Source: Dyadobacter sediminis
GTDB taxonomy: Bacteria; Bacteroidota; Bacteroidia; Cytophagales; Spirosomataceae
Direction: 5' to 3'
DNA length: 64,000 nucleotides
NCBI RefSeq assembly: GCF_005860765.1
Contig: NZ_VCEI01000011.1
Coordinates: 930,001-994,000 of the forward strand
The notes under the pieces are model-generated. The model was given only the letters and a program-made list of their open reading frames with translations. It was not told where the DNA came from and searched no databases. A program made the position numbers and the translations under genes. Positions 44,156-52,633 of this stretch are shown piece by piece. Position 1 is the first letter of the stretch; every line of letters begins with the position of its first letter.

Positions 44156-44592
44156 GGCCTGACTGCGTTTATACCCACATTGCTGGCTTCATGCATGTAA
44201 AACGGAAATACCATGTTGGACCGCGAATTGGTTGCACTGATGATGTAAACAATGTCAAAAACCAGGGCACCGTCCGGAGCCGAACGGTCACTCACGTTTA
44301 TTTCTTCCAGCACGATTCTGGGTTCGTGATAAAGAATAGCCGTTTCGATCGTATCCCGCAAATACGTGATGGTGGTTGTATTTATCTTTTCAAAGACGAA
44401 GCTCTGAAGATTGCACCCGAACTGCGGCTGCATGACGCGTTCGCCGGGACGGGTGGAAAGCAGGATTCGCAGCGATTGCCGGATATCCTCTTCGCCCGCA
44501 GCCATAATTGCCTCGCCGTCGTACAGCGAAAATCCGGGTGGAAAAGCCCAGCCATTACCCAGGAAGCCTGAATCGTCTGTCATCATTTGCAC
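44152..44592 (-). CDS. GPW/gp25-family baseplate protein (Afp9-like)
   Basis: A 146-residue gp25 protein with the core IRQSLRILLSTRPGERVMQP and GCNLQSFVFE, matching the conserved E-P-R-[VL] wedge segment (YHEPRIVLEEINV). It nucleates sheath assembly at the baseplate. The start at 44592 has alternatives at Met3 and Met4. It lies 43 bp after the VgrG-like gene. Confidence 0.9.
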   Translation of the reverse strand: MQMMTDDSGFLGNGWAFPPGFSLYDGEAIMAAGEEDIRQSLRILLSTRPGERVMQPQFGCNLQSFVFEKINTTTITYLRDTIETAILYHEPRIVLEEINVSDRSAPDGALVFDIVYIISATNSRSNMVFPFYMHEASNVGINAVRP

Positions 44593-44635
44593 GCTATTTC
44601 AGAACGGATTGTTAATTCGATGCGCTTTTAAGCGG

Positions 44636-46351
44636 TCAGTTAATCTGCACCAATGATCCTTTCAATACGGCGATTGCCTTGGTTCTGATTTCTGCGCCGG
44701 CATCGGCCTCGGCAACAAATTTGCCTTTTGCCTTGTTTGAAATGTTCACGCCCTCTATTTCGATTCCGGTTTTTGCACGAATCCTGAGATTGCCGGAACT
44801 TTCAATGGAAATACCTTTTTCATTCATTTCAATCCGGTTTTGGTTTTTGTCGGTGATCGTGAGCTTTCCTGATTCTTCATTGATTTCAATGCTGTTTCCG
44901 GCGGGCGTGGAAATGGCGACAGCCTTTTTTTCATCGTCCCAGATCATGCTCATGTTGCTTTTTGTAAAGTTGCCTTTCCGGACATTTTTATCCGTTACTT
45001 TCAAAGCCGGTGCGTTGGCGCTGCTGTACAATGCACCGATGACGATGGCTTTGCGCGGATCGTCGTTCAGAAAACCTACAATCACTTCATTTCCGATTTC
45101 AGGGTAAAAGAAAAATCCGTACTGACTGCCCGCAGAAACATGGGCAACACGCGCCCAGATTCCTTCCACGTCATTTGCGGAAGCAGCCAGTTTTATCTTT
45201 ACACGAAACTCACCGTCAGGATCGCCTTCCAGCGCAGTGACAGTTCCCGTATGCAAACCTGAAATGGCAGGCAGCATCCCGTCGGCCGCCGCACGGAATT
45301 CCTTTTGTTGCCCGTACTTGTTATCCGACCAGCCAAACTGAATGTCGGAAGTCCAGCTGCCATTGTTCAGCTCATGCCTGATTCCCGTTACATAGGCGCG
45401 GCCATTGAACCGGTCGCCCAGGCCTGCAAGCCGGATTATTTTACCCGGAAAAACAGATGCGTTTCCGCGGATGCGTACCGTTCCCGTTGCTTTGGAAAGC
45501 GCGCTTTTCGTTGCTTTGGCCTTTGTCCAGGCTTTGAGTTCTTCCAGCGGCGTTCCGTCACCGCCGGTTAATGCGTATGGATCCGGGTTCAGCACGCCGG
45601 AAAGTTGTCCGGAAGTCAGGTTTCCGATTTCGTTAATAAATTCAGCAGTTTCTTCGGTCACAACGATTTCCTGCTCGGACGGTGACCACGCCGTACTTTC
45701 CACGGCTGAAAACTGATCTTCCGAATCGATCAGACCGTCGAATGCCAGTACATTGACGCCATACTGACAAGTGAGTGCATCGGTACCATCCATAGAAGGT
45801 TTTGAAACCGTAAGCTTTTCCTGATCAAACAGCATCATGCAGCCGCATGCTTCCACCCGCGACAGAATAAAATCCCAGGAAGTGCTGTCGTACTGAACCA
45901 GCTGCAAATGCCTGATATCTTCCATTCCGTCCATGGTATAATGAATGCCTGCATCGTCCAGGATCTGTGAAACGGCATCTTTGTCGCTTGCATTGCTGAA
46001 ATACCGGCTTTTCCGGACCGTAGTCAGCCTTACCACGGCATGCTTGCATTCTATTTCCAGTTGTGATTCACCGGATTCCCTGATTCGGATGCTATGCCTT
46101 ACGGCTATTCCTTTAAAAACGTTGTCTGCATTGCCTTCATAACCAAGGTCAATTTCAATTTTGGCACCCGGTTTGAAATAATCCTTGCTGCTGAGCTCAA
46201 AATCCTGCCTGCTTACATTTCCGTCCAGCAGGATCAGTCTGGCACGCGGTACCCTGTTGGCTTCATGGAACGTCACAATACTTTTCACCTTATAGCTGTC
46301 GGCAAATTCCTCGCCGTTGATCCTGATTTTGTAACTCGTAACACTCTTCAT
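44636..46351 (-). CDS. VgrG-like spike protein (gp27-gp5 fusion, Afp8-like)
   Basis: Started at Met17 of the longest frame (46351), which gives MKSVTSYKIRINGEEF; 571 residues. The N-terminal gp27-like part includes EIDLGYEGNADNVFKGIAVR and DILSRVEACGCMMLFDQEKL-like beta domains. The OB-fold region starts near GTVTALEGDPDGEFRVKI with GFFFYPEIGNEVIVGFLNDD. The C-terminal beta-helix has repeats such as KLTITDKNQNRIEMNEKGIS. It forms the central spike, capped by PAAR. No extra effector domain follows the beta-helix. Confidence 0.9.
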   Translation of the reverse strand: MKSVTSYKIRINGEEFADSYKVKSIVTFHEANRVPRARLILLDGNVSRQDFELSSKDYFKPGAKIEIDLGYEGNADNVFKGIAVRHSIRIRESGESQLEIECKHAVVRLTTVRKSRYFSNASDKDAVSQILDDAGIHYTMDGMEDIRHLQLVQYDSTSWDFILSRVEACGCMMLFDQEKLTVSKPSMDGTDALTCQYGVNVLAFDGLIDSEDQFSAVESTAWSPSEQEIVVTEETAEFINEIGNLTSGQLSGVLNPDPYALTGGDGTPLEELKAWTKAKATKSALSKATGTVRIRGNASVFPGKIIRLAGLGDRFNGRAYVTGIRHELNNGSWTSDIQFGWSDNKYGQQKEFRAAADGMLPAISGLHTGTVTALEGDPDGEFRVKIKLAASANDVEGIWARVAHVSAGSQYGFFFYPEIGNEVIVGFLNDDPRKAIVIGALYSSANAPALKVTDKNVRKGNFTKSNMSMIWDDEKKAVAISTPAGNSIEINEESGKLTITDKNQNRIEMNEKGISIESSGNLRIRAKTGIEIEGVNISNKAKGKFVAEADAGAEIRTKAIAVLKGSLVQIN

Positions 46352-46415
46352 CAGCATACAAATAATAATGACTTCATCAAACCTTCGGGTCCGACTCATT
46401 CAGCCAGGTTTCGGT

Positions 46416-47072
46416 TCATGGATTCAAAGGCGGAAAAACAATGCGCATGTTAGGCGTAAGATTTCTGAAATTGCTGATGCCGTTGAATTTTGCCACCTGA
46501 ATATACAACGCGGCATTACCGTATATCCGGTAAGTCATCAACGGCAGTGTGTCGCCTTCCTTTACATACCGGACATGCGTCAGGTCCGGAGAACTTGTAC
46601 GCATTTTCTTGGCGCGCAGCTCCTCTTCCACTACTGCCACAAACTTGGTGCTCAGGATCGCCCGCAATGCCGTTCCGTCCGGTTTAAATAGCGTATAATC
46701 TATTTTCAGCTCCTTAAGTACGCAGTTGAACGACAGCTCGCCCCATAGCAGTTTCAGGAATTTGGGACGGTGAATTTCTCCGTCGAAGTTGTAAACTGCT
46801 TCCTTGAATTTGGCAACCTCGTCCCTGACATTCTTTTTACCACTGATCACGCCGGTTCCGTCAAACAGGAATTCAAGCTGGATTTCCTCCGAGGGTGTTT
46901 TGTTGAAAGTCGGATTGCTGCCGTGTGTTCCCTGCTCCTGTTCTTCATTGTACCGGATGTTCAGCTTCCTGCTGAACCGGGCAGGATTTACCGGAACAGA
47001 AATGGAATCCACTTTGTCCTGAAAGCGGTCATCTTTGTAGACAATGATCTGAAGCTTGTTCGAGTCGGTCAT
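46416..47072 (-). CDS. LysM-domain baseplate hub protein (Afp7-like)
   Basis: Started at the ATG at 47072 (MTDSNKLQII), 218 residues; the frame from 47123 adds an unsupported extension into the DUF5908 gene. The body resembles phage gpX/gp53-type hub proteins (RYNEEQEQGTHGSNPTFNKT, LEFLFDGTGV). The C-terminal LysM module has VRYVKEGDTLPLMTYRIYGN and NLTPNMRIVFP. In eCIS it joins the tube to the spike. It ends before the VgrG-like gene. Confidence 0.85.
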   Translation of the reverse strand: MTDSNKLQIIVYKDDRFQDKVDSISVPVNPARFSRKLNIRYNEEQEQGTHGSNPTFNKTPSEEIQLEFLFDGTGVISGKKNVRDEVAKFKEAVYNFDGEIHRPKFLKLLWGELSFNCVLKELKIDYTLFKPDGTALRAILSTKFVAVVEEELRAKKMRTSSPDLTHVRYVKEGDTLPLMTYRIYGNAALYIQVAKFNGISNFRNLTPNMRIVFPPLNP

Positions 47073-47074
47073 GG

Positions 47075-47251
47075 TTATCTTTCTCTCTGCATCCGCAAAT
47101 ATTCCAGCACTTGCTCCATACACCGCGCCACGATCCGGTCTTCCAAAAGGAAATCCGCACCATTTTGTGCCGCCGGCTCAGGTGCATTTTTATTTACTGC
47201 TTGATTTTCCACCGTGGCCCGGATGATCAGTTCCCGTATTTCAATCGGCAT
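47075..47251 (-). CDS. DUF5908 small eCIS protein
   Basis: A 58-residue protein from the ATG at 47251, beginning MPIEIRELIIRATVEN, the typical DUF5908 start. It is rich in Asn/Ala/Glu in the middle and ends VLEYLRMQRER. These short proteins are found between tube and hub genes in Bacteroidota eCIS; their job is unknown. It begins one base after the tube gene's stop and abuts the LysM gene. Confidence 0.78.
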   Translation of the reverse strand: MPIEIRELIIRATVENQAVNKNAPEPAAQNGADFLLEDRIVARCMEQVLEYLRMQRER

Positions 47252-47252
47252 T

Positions 47253-47699
47253 TCAGTGCTGTTTGAAGGTAAAATAATGGTAATTGAGTTCAAGTGTTTC
47301 AATGAGCAGTCCGCTGCTTTCCGCATTCAGGCCGGAGCACGACCATTTTACGGGTATGGCATGCACCAGATTCCAGGTGCAAAGCTTTTTATGTTCTTCA
47401 TTCAGCAGGTTTACGGTGAGGTTTTTAGGCTCAAAATCCATTTCCTCCATGGCTTTTGTACACCAGCCTGTAATACGGGAATCTTTGATAATGCCGCGTT
47501 TCAGAACCAGGTTATCGTAAGTTGTCCCTTTCGGGAGCTTATGCGCAAACCGGTTTTCGCCGCCCTCGGCATAATCTTCCGTAGCCACATGCTGCGACAG
47601 TCCGCTTACCTCCTGAAAACTGGAATCCGTGCCGGCGGGCAGCCCTTCAAACTCCACCGAAAAATGAAATGCGACCGGCGGGTAATATGCTTTTTCCAT
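47253..47699 (-). CDS. Tube (gp19-like) protein 2
   Basis: A 148-residue tail-tube fold: YYPPVAFHFSVEFEGLPA, SFQEVSGLSQ, FAHKLPKGTTYDNLVLKRGI, and the terminal strand ETLELNYHYFTF. It differs from tube protein 1, and probably forms the first ring next to the hub (Afp5-like). It overlaps no gene and abuts the DUF5908 gene. Confidence 0.9.
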   Translation of the reverse strand: MEKAYYPPVAFHFSVEFEGLPAGTDSSFQEVSGLSQHVATEDYAEGGENRFAHKLPKGTTYDNLVLKRGIIKDSRITGWCTKAMEEMDFEPKNLTVNLLNEEHKKLCTWNLVHAIPVKWSCSGLNAESSGLLIETLELNYHYFTFKQH

Positions 47700-48128
47700 T
47701 TATTCCGTGGTTATTCCTTCGTGTACAACTTCCATGGTTTCAATGGCGACGCTGTTGTCATCCGATTTCAGCTCGGTTGCCTGCACTTTGGACGGCCAGG
47801 CATTCTTGATTTTCCACGAAATAACAGGCTGATGTTCTTCATTGAGCAGACTGATCGTAATATCTCTCCGCTTTACGGTTTCCAGCTTGTTTTCGGCCCA
47901 CCATTTATAGAATTCGTTGTCGCCCTTGAACGACCCTCTTTTCAGCGTTATGTTGCTGTATTTGGCCAGTCCCGGCATTTTCAGTTTGGAGTATTCCTTG
48001 CTGGAACCTTCGCGGTATTCAATGATTTCCCGTTCCATATCCAGACCGGTTACTTCTGTGAAAGCCATTTTTGACCCGCCCCAATCCACCTGAAAGTGAA
48101 ACTTGGGCAATGGATATTCGTTCGCCAT
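47700..48128 (-). CDS. Tube (gp19-like) protein 1, main inner tube
   Basis: A 142-residue tube protein with YPLPKFHFQVDWGGSKMAFT, EVTGLDMEREIIEYREG, ITLKRGSFKG and AIETMEVVHEGI. It is the usual main tube protein (Afp1-like). It is directly followed by tube protein 2. Confidence 0.92.
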   Translation of the reverse strand: MANEYPLPKFHFQVDWGGSKMAFTEVTGLDMEREIIEYREGSSKEYSKLKMPGLAKYSNITLKRGSFKGDNEFYKWWAENKLETVKRRDITISLLNEEHQPVISWKIKNAWPSKVQATELKSDDNSVAIETMEVVHEGITTE

Positions 48129-48158
48129 GCTATTTGAGGTTTATAATGTAAGTTGCTG

Positions 48159-48191
48159 TTGGCTTTTAGCGATTGGCTTTTAGCTTTCAGC
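48159..48191. repeat. Short TTGGCTTTTAGC direct repeat
   Basis: GGCTTTTAGC occurs at 48161 and 48175, with a diverged TAGCTTTCAGC after it, in the 156-bp gap between sheath and tube genes. It looks like a small minisatellite of the type common between Bacteroidota genes. No function is evident. Confidence 0.55.
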
Positions 48192-48284
48192 CGACAGGAA
48201 TGTAAAAATTGGCATTGAGCATTTGGTGTGGAATAGTAGTCTCAGCTAGTTCTTGACAATGACTTGTTATGGATTAGGAAAAGA

Positions 48285-49673
48285 TCAGATTTCCTGCATT
48301 TTGTGCGTGAAGCGCAGCACCAGAAATTCGGTGGGCCGAACGACGGCAAGGCCGATTTCTACATTCAGGATACCGTTCAGAATGTCCTCGCTGCTCATGG
48401 TAACGCCAAGCCCTATCCGTACGTAAAATGCGTCCCCGGCAGCAGCGCCGGCCAGCGCTCCCTGCCGCCACAGATTGGTCAGAAAATTTTCTATCATCGT
48501 ACTGATCCGCACCCACGTATTGGCATCGTTCGGTTCAAAAATGAATACCTGCGTGGCCTTTTTAATCGATTCTTCCACGAAATTATAGAACCGGCGGACG
48601 TTCACATATTTCCATTCATTGTCATTGCCCGCCAGCGTCCTTGCTCCCCAGACCAGAATACCAAGCCCGGTAAACGCACGGATTGCGTTGATCGACTTTC
48701 CGCCTTCTGCATGCACGTTGAGCTCGGCCTGCTCCTCATGAGAAATCTTGCGCGTAAGGCCGCTTACTGCATTCAGGCTAACATTCGCAGGCGCTTTCCA
48801 GACACCCCGGGTTGCATCCACATTGGCAAATACACCCGCTATGGCCGCACTTGGCGGCAGCACCATCATTTCGGATTTAAGCCTGAGCAGTATTTCCTGA
48901 CGGCGGATACTGCCTGTCTCCATCTTAGCGGTGACGGGCGGCTTGGGCTTTCTTTCCGCTGGCGGCGCCTCGCCCGGAGCCGCTGGCGGCGGAGGTGCGG
49001 CCGCAGCAGGCGGCTCTATCAATGAAATATCCTCATCATCCAGGGAAGCATATCTGGCAATGGACGTCTGCAGATAGGGATAATAAGCCGCACCGTATTT
49101 GAGATTATTGACACCCAGGCCGTTGCGGAAACTTTCAATTTCATCTTTCTCGGTTTCAGGAATGTCTATAATCACAAAACGGTCCATCAGCTTTGCAGCC
49201 TGGGCAAGTGCCTGCTGATAATATTCCAGATAATCGGCATAAGGAAGCTGGACCGCTTCGGGCGCCAGAATAAGCGTGGGCTCATCTTCTTTTTCTATGA
49301 CCGTCAAAGCATCCTGAAAGTCTTTTTTTTCGACACCCGCACCCTTTCTGGGACCCAGTGAAGCGATGTAGCACTTTCCGCCGCCATTGGCAAAATACAA
49401 CTGCAGGTGATAATACAGCTCATTTCTGGAAAAACTCTCTTCCCAGGTATTGTCCTGAACATTGTATTTAAGTTTCCAGTCGTCCCAGTTACAGAACTTC
49501 TGCTCAAATTCCATCAGCGTCCGGATCTTGACTGCATGGATTTCGCCGTCACCCGGCCGTGTATCGGTATAACCTATGAAAGCAGGCACGGCAGTGTCCA
49601 CCGCTGCGACAGAAGGAGGAAACAGCGGTACTTCCTCAATATATACCCCCGGAGTTTTTGTTACAATTGCCAT
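48285..49673 (-). CDS. Contractile sheath protein
   Basis: A 462-residue sheath protein, MAIVTKTPGVYIEEVPLFPP at the start, the conserved PAFIGYTDTR and a C-terminal domain with GLGILVWGARTLAG, VNVRRFYNFVEESIKKATQ and GAAAGDAFYVRIG. Only one sheath gene is present, whereas Afp has three. Residues about 219-247 form a Pro/Ala-rich stretch (PAAAAPPPPAAPGEAPPAE), a surface insertion where some sheaths carry a whole extra domain. It is one of the first genes of the minus-strand operon. Confidence 0.93.
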   Translation of the reverse strand: MAIVTKTPGVYIEEVPLFPPSVAAVDTAVPAFIGYTDTRPGDGEIHAVKIRTLMEFEQKFCNWDDWKLKYNVQDNTWEESFSRNELYYHLQLYFANGGGKCYIASLGPRKGAGVEKKDFQDALTVIEKEDEPTLILAPEAVQLPYADYLEYYQQALAQAAKLMDRFVIIDIPETEKDEIESFRNGLGVNNLKYGAAYYPYLQTSIARYASLDDEDISLIEPPAAAAPPPPAAPGEAPPAERKPKPPVTAKMETGSIRRQEILLRLKSEMMVLPPSAAIAGVFANVDATRGVWKAPANVSLNAVSGLTRKISHEEQAELNVHAEGGKSINAIRAFTGLGILVWGARTLAGNDNEWKYVNVRRFYNFVEESIKKATQVFIFEPNDANTWVRISTMIENFLTNLWRQGALAGAAAGDAFYVRIGLGVTMSSEDILNGILNVEIGLAVVRPTEFLVLRFTHKMQEI

Positions 49674-49829
49674 TGAATGTATTCAGATTGATATATGAAT
49701 GAAACAATAAATAGTTACTTTCAACAGGTCATCCAATTCGCAGCTCCATGAAGCAGATTGCTATAGAATACTATTTCACAACCGGCTGATTTATAGCATA
49801 CGTTTCCTTTCAGGTCATACAAACTTTTT

Positions 49830-50495
49830 TCAATTGTTGTCCGGACGGTAAATCACTGTCTCCGAGCTGTTTCTTTGCGGCACGCCGTCTCGGTTTCTTC
49901 CTTCAAATTCCCCGAAAGTACTGTTTGAAGACAGGATCACCGGCATGGCCGTACTTTCCTGGGTATCCACCAGTTCCAGCAACCGCATTTTGTACATCAC
50001 AGACGGTATCTGTTTGCTGCCCAGGCTGCTCCACATGTCGAAGGCTTCCTGAAAACCGATGTCGTGCAGTTCCAGTGTTACCTTTTGTTCCGGTTGCTGT
50101 TCGTCTTGAGGATCTCCTACCTGAAAATTTTTGTGTGCCTGAAAAAAAACGATGGTATCCGAAAGCAACTGCAGCGATTCGGCGTAGTTCTTTTTGGTTA
50201 CAGAAACCAGCAGGTACAGATTGAGAAATACAGGCGGGTTAAACTTTCTTGCTTCCTTTTCTTTTTTCCGTTCGGCTATTCCGGAGTAAAACGCGGTATT
50301 CTTAAGGCTGGCTTCTTCTTCAATTTTAATGAGCGTGATGATAATCCTGTTCTGAAGATCATTTTTTTCTTCGCTGATGCTGGCAATATTGTTCAGCTGG
50401 ACAATGTCACCGGTGCCGTTGATCGTATCTCCCCATTTACCGTAAATGGATTTGTTCAGCCGCTCCGCAATCGCTTTAAGTGCAGGATAAATCAT
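49830..50495 (-). CDS. DUF4255 (Pvc16-family) tail-terminator/cap protein
   Basis: A 221-residue protein with MIYPALKAIAERLNKS, ASISEEKNDLQNRIIITLIK and the conserved PPVFLNLYLLVSVTKKNYAE and QLLSDTIVFFQAH. This is the DUF4255/Pvc16 family, which caps the sheath-tube distal end in eCIS. It is the first gene of the main minus-strand eCIS run and faces the first TIR-like gene across a 121-bp divergent gap. Confidence 0.9.
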   Translation of the reverse strand: MIYPALKAIAERLNKSIYGKWGDTINGTGDIVQLNNIASISEEKNDLQNRIIITLIKIEEEASLKNTAFYSGIAERKKEKEARKFNPPVFLNLYLLVSVTKKNYAESLQLLSDTIVFFQAHKNFQVGDPQDEQQPEQKVTLELHDIGFQEAFDMWSSLGSKQIPSVMYKMRLLELVDTQESTAMPVILSSNSTFGEFEGRNRDGVPQRNSSETVIYRPDNN

Positions 50496-50616
50496 AGACA
50501 GATCCGGTTGAAAAGATAGAACTGTAAGTTATAAATTTATTTACAAGAGTAGGCTATATCAATATAAATTTCCGATTTTTATTATACGGTAAATCACTCA
50601 GTAAAAAACATTTAAC

Positions 50617-52437
50617 ATGCTCCATCTGCCTACTATCTATCTGGTTCACGCATCAGATGCCCCACAACATTTGTCCAGGCTGAAGAAAATTTTACAGGAA
50701 CTGGCAAGCAAGCGTTCCATCGGTGATTTTGTATCACTGGACAGTAATCAGAATTATGCGCTTCCGGAAGAAAACATCAGGGAAAATGACATGGTCATTA
50801 TTTTACTCAGCAATGGATTTACCGCCACCGAAGGGCTGAAAGAAGCCGTGGAAAAACGGATGTCGGATCTGGCAGCCAAAAACCGGTCGCTGAAACTGGT
50901 TGAAATCATCATTGACAGCATACCGTTCGATAAAAACTTCATGATCCTTCCGGAAGACCTTCAGCCGATCCGGGAACAGGCCGATATGGACAGCGTTTGG
51001 ACCCATATCAAAAGCAGGCTGGAACAGCTATACACTGCCGGCAAAAAACCGGTCAACTACAGGAAATACCTTCTTTACGCTGCCACAGCACTTGTACTCT
51101 TCTTGATCATCCGGTGGCTTTTATCACCGCCCGATTACTTGTCCGTGTACGACGACGCAGCCGTGGAAACCGAGACTACTGCCGAAACCAAACCTTATGA
51201 AAAACTGGGCGAATTTACTTACGGCGGGGCGGGTGTCGAAAGTATTACCTCTGCGGTGGCAACTCCGGACGGAGGCGCCCTGCTGGCGGGATCGTCCAGC
51301 TCCGATCCGACCAACGGAAAGTCTGATTTTAAAGTTGTAAAGATTACCGCCGACGGGACCAAGGAATGGGAAAAAAATTTCGGCGGCACACAGGATGAGT
51401 TTCTAACCACTATCGTAACCGTGCCAGGCGGTTATCTGCTGGGAGGACTGAGCTATTCTGCGGCAGAAACCGGCAAAACGGCTGCTCTGCTGGGCGAATG
51501 CGATTTCTGGCTTGTAAAAATGGACAGCAACGGCAATCAGCTCTGGGATAAAACCTACGGCGGTACAACCACGGATATCATCGAGGATATAATCCCGGTA
51601 CAGAATGGTTTTCTCCTCGGCGGCTATTCCAACTCCCAACCCGCACCGGACAAGACAGCGCCCGCCAAAAGCAGTGATTACTGGATCGTCAGAACCGATG
51701 CGCAGGGCCAGCGATTGTGGGACAAAAGCTTTGGCGGCACAGATTACGATTTTCTTTTCAGCATGGCGTATGATAAAAACAACAGGCAAATCATGCTTTC
51801 CGGCTATTCTCTTTCGGCCAAGGATCAGGATGGCAAAACAGCACAGGATTACGGCCAGGAAGATTACTGGATTGTCAGAGTAAATGAAGAAGGCGACAAA
51901 CTGGCCGAGTACAGCCTCGGCGGTTCAGCAGTGGATAAAGCATTCACATCGGCTTTTGACGGTTCGCTGCTGATCGGCGGTCCTTCGGATTCCCATGGCG
52001 GTACCGGCTCCAAAAGCATGGGCATGGCCAGAAATCTGGGCAAAAATGATTTCTACGTCGGCAAATATTCCGGTGACGGAGACAAGTTGTGGGATAAAAC
52101 CTATGGCGGACCCGAAGAAGATAAATTGTTGTTCATTTCGCCGGTCAGCGGCGGATTGCTGCTTGGCGGACAGTCGGCCTCGGATTCATCGCAGACAAAA
52201 AGCGCGCCGAATAACGGCAAACTGGATGGATGGATTGTAAAAGTGGACTCAACCGGAAAGAAATTGATGGACGTAACCTTTGGCGGCAAAGAAGATGACA
52301 CGATCAATGTCATTATAAAACTGAAAGACGGAAGTTACCTTTTATGCGGGGATTCCAGTTCACCTGAAGATGCGAACAAGCAAGCCGCAAGTTTCGGCAA
52401 TGCAGACTTCTGGGCAGTGAAAATAAAGTTAAACTGA
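50617..52437 (+). CDS. TIR-like domain + membrane helix + propeller-repeat protein
   Basis: A 606-residue protein in the middle of the eCIS locus but on the opposite strand. Residues 1 to about 135 resemble a TIR-like fold (PTIYLVHASDAPQHLSRLKK, NDMVIILLSNGF, VEIIIDSIP), with no obvious catalytic glutamate. A membrane helix follows (about 152-170). The outer part has roughly six repeats of the type YGG-TxD-II, GGxLLGGxSxS, DFWLVKMDSNGNQLWDKTYG, which build a beta-propeller in secreted Bacteroidota proteins. Predicted topology is cytoplasmic N-terminus and periplasmic propeller. The same TIR-like half recurs in the next gene. A sensor or anchor role is inference. Confidence 0.7.
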   Translation: MLHLPTIYLVHASDAPQHLSRLKKILQELASKRSIGDFVSLDSNQNYALPEENIRENDMVIILLSNGFTATEGLKEAVEKRMSDLAAKNRSLKLVEIIIDSIPFDKNFMILPEDLQPIREQADMDSVWTHIKSRLEQLYTAGKKPVNYRKYLLYAATALVLFLIIRWLLSPPDYLSVYDDAAVETETTAETKPYEKLGEFTYGGAGVESITSAVATPDGGALLAGSSSSDPTNGKSDFKVVKITADGTKEWEKNFGGTQDEFLTTIVTVPGGYLLGGLSYSAAETGKTAALLGECDFWLVKMDSNGNQLWDKTYGGTTTDIIEDIIPVQNGFLLGGYSNSQPAPDKTAPAKSSDYWIVRTDAQGQRLWDKSFGGTDYDFLFSMAYDKNNRQIMLSGYSLSAKDQDGKTAQDYGQEDYWIVRVNEEGDKLAEYSLGGSAVDKAFTSAFDGSLLIGGPSDSHGGTGSKSMGMARNLGKNDFYVGKYSGDGDKLWDKTYGGPEEDKLLFISPVSGGLLLGGQSASDSSQTKSAPNNGKLDGWIVKVDSTGKKLMDVTFGGKEDDTINVIIKLKDGSYLLCGDSSSPEDANKQAASFGNADFWAVKIKLN

Positions 52438-52633
52438 CACAGCTATACGCGGCCGGCAGCTTGCTGCATCATTCTACGGATTGAACCGGCCCGAAGCGCA
52501 TGACCGTACAGTAAATAGTTGATATTTTACATATATGCCCCTTTTTATCTGATTAAATTTAGGAAAGCTACACAGAACAGGATTCCTCAGAAATAGCAAC
52601 GAGATTATCTGAACAATTTAATTCATCCTTGAT

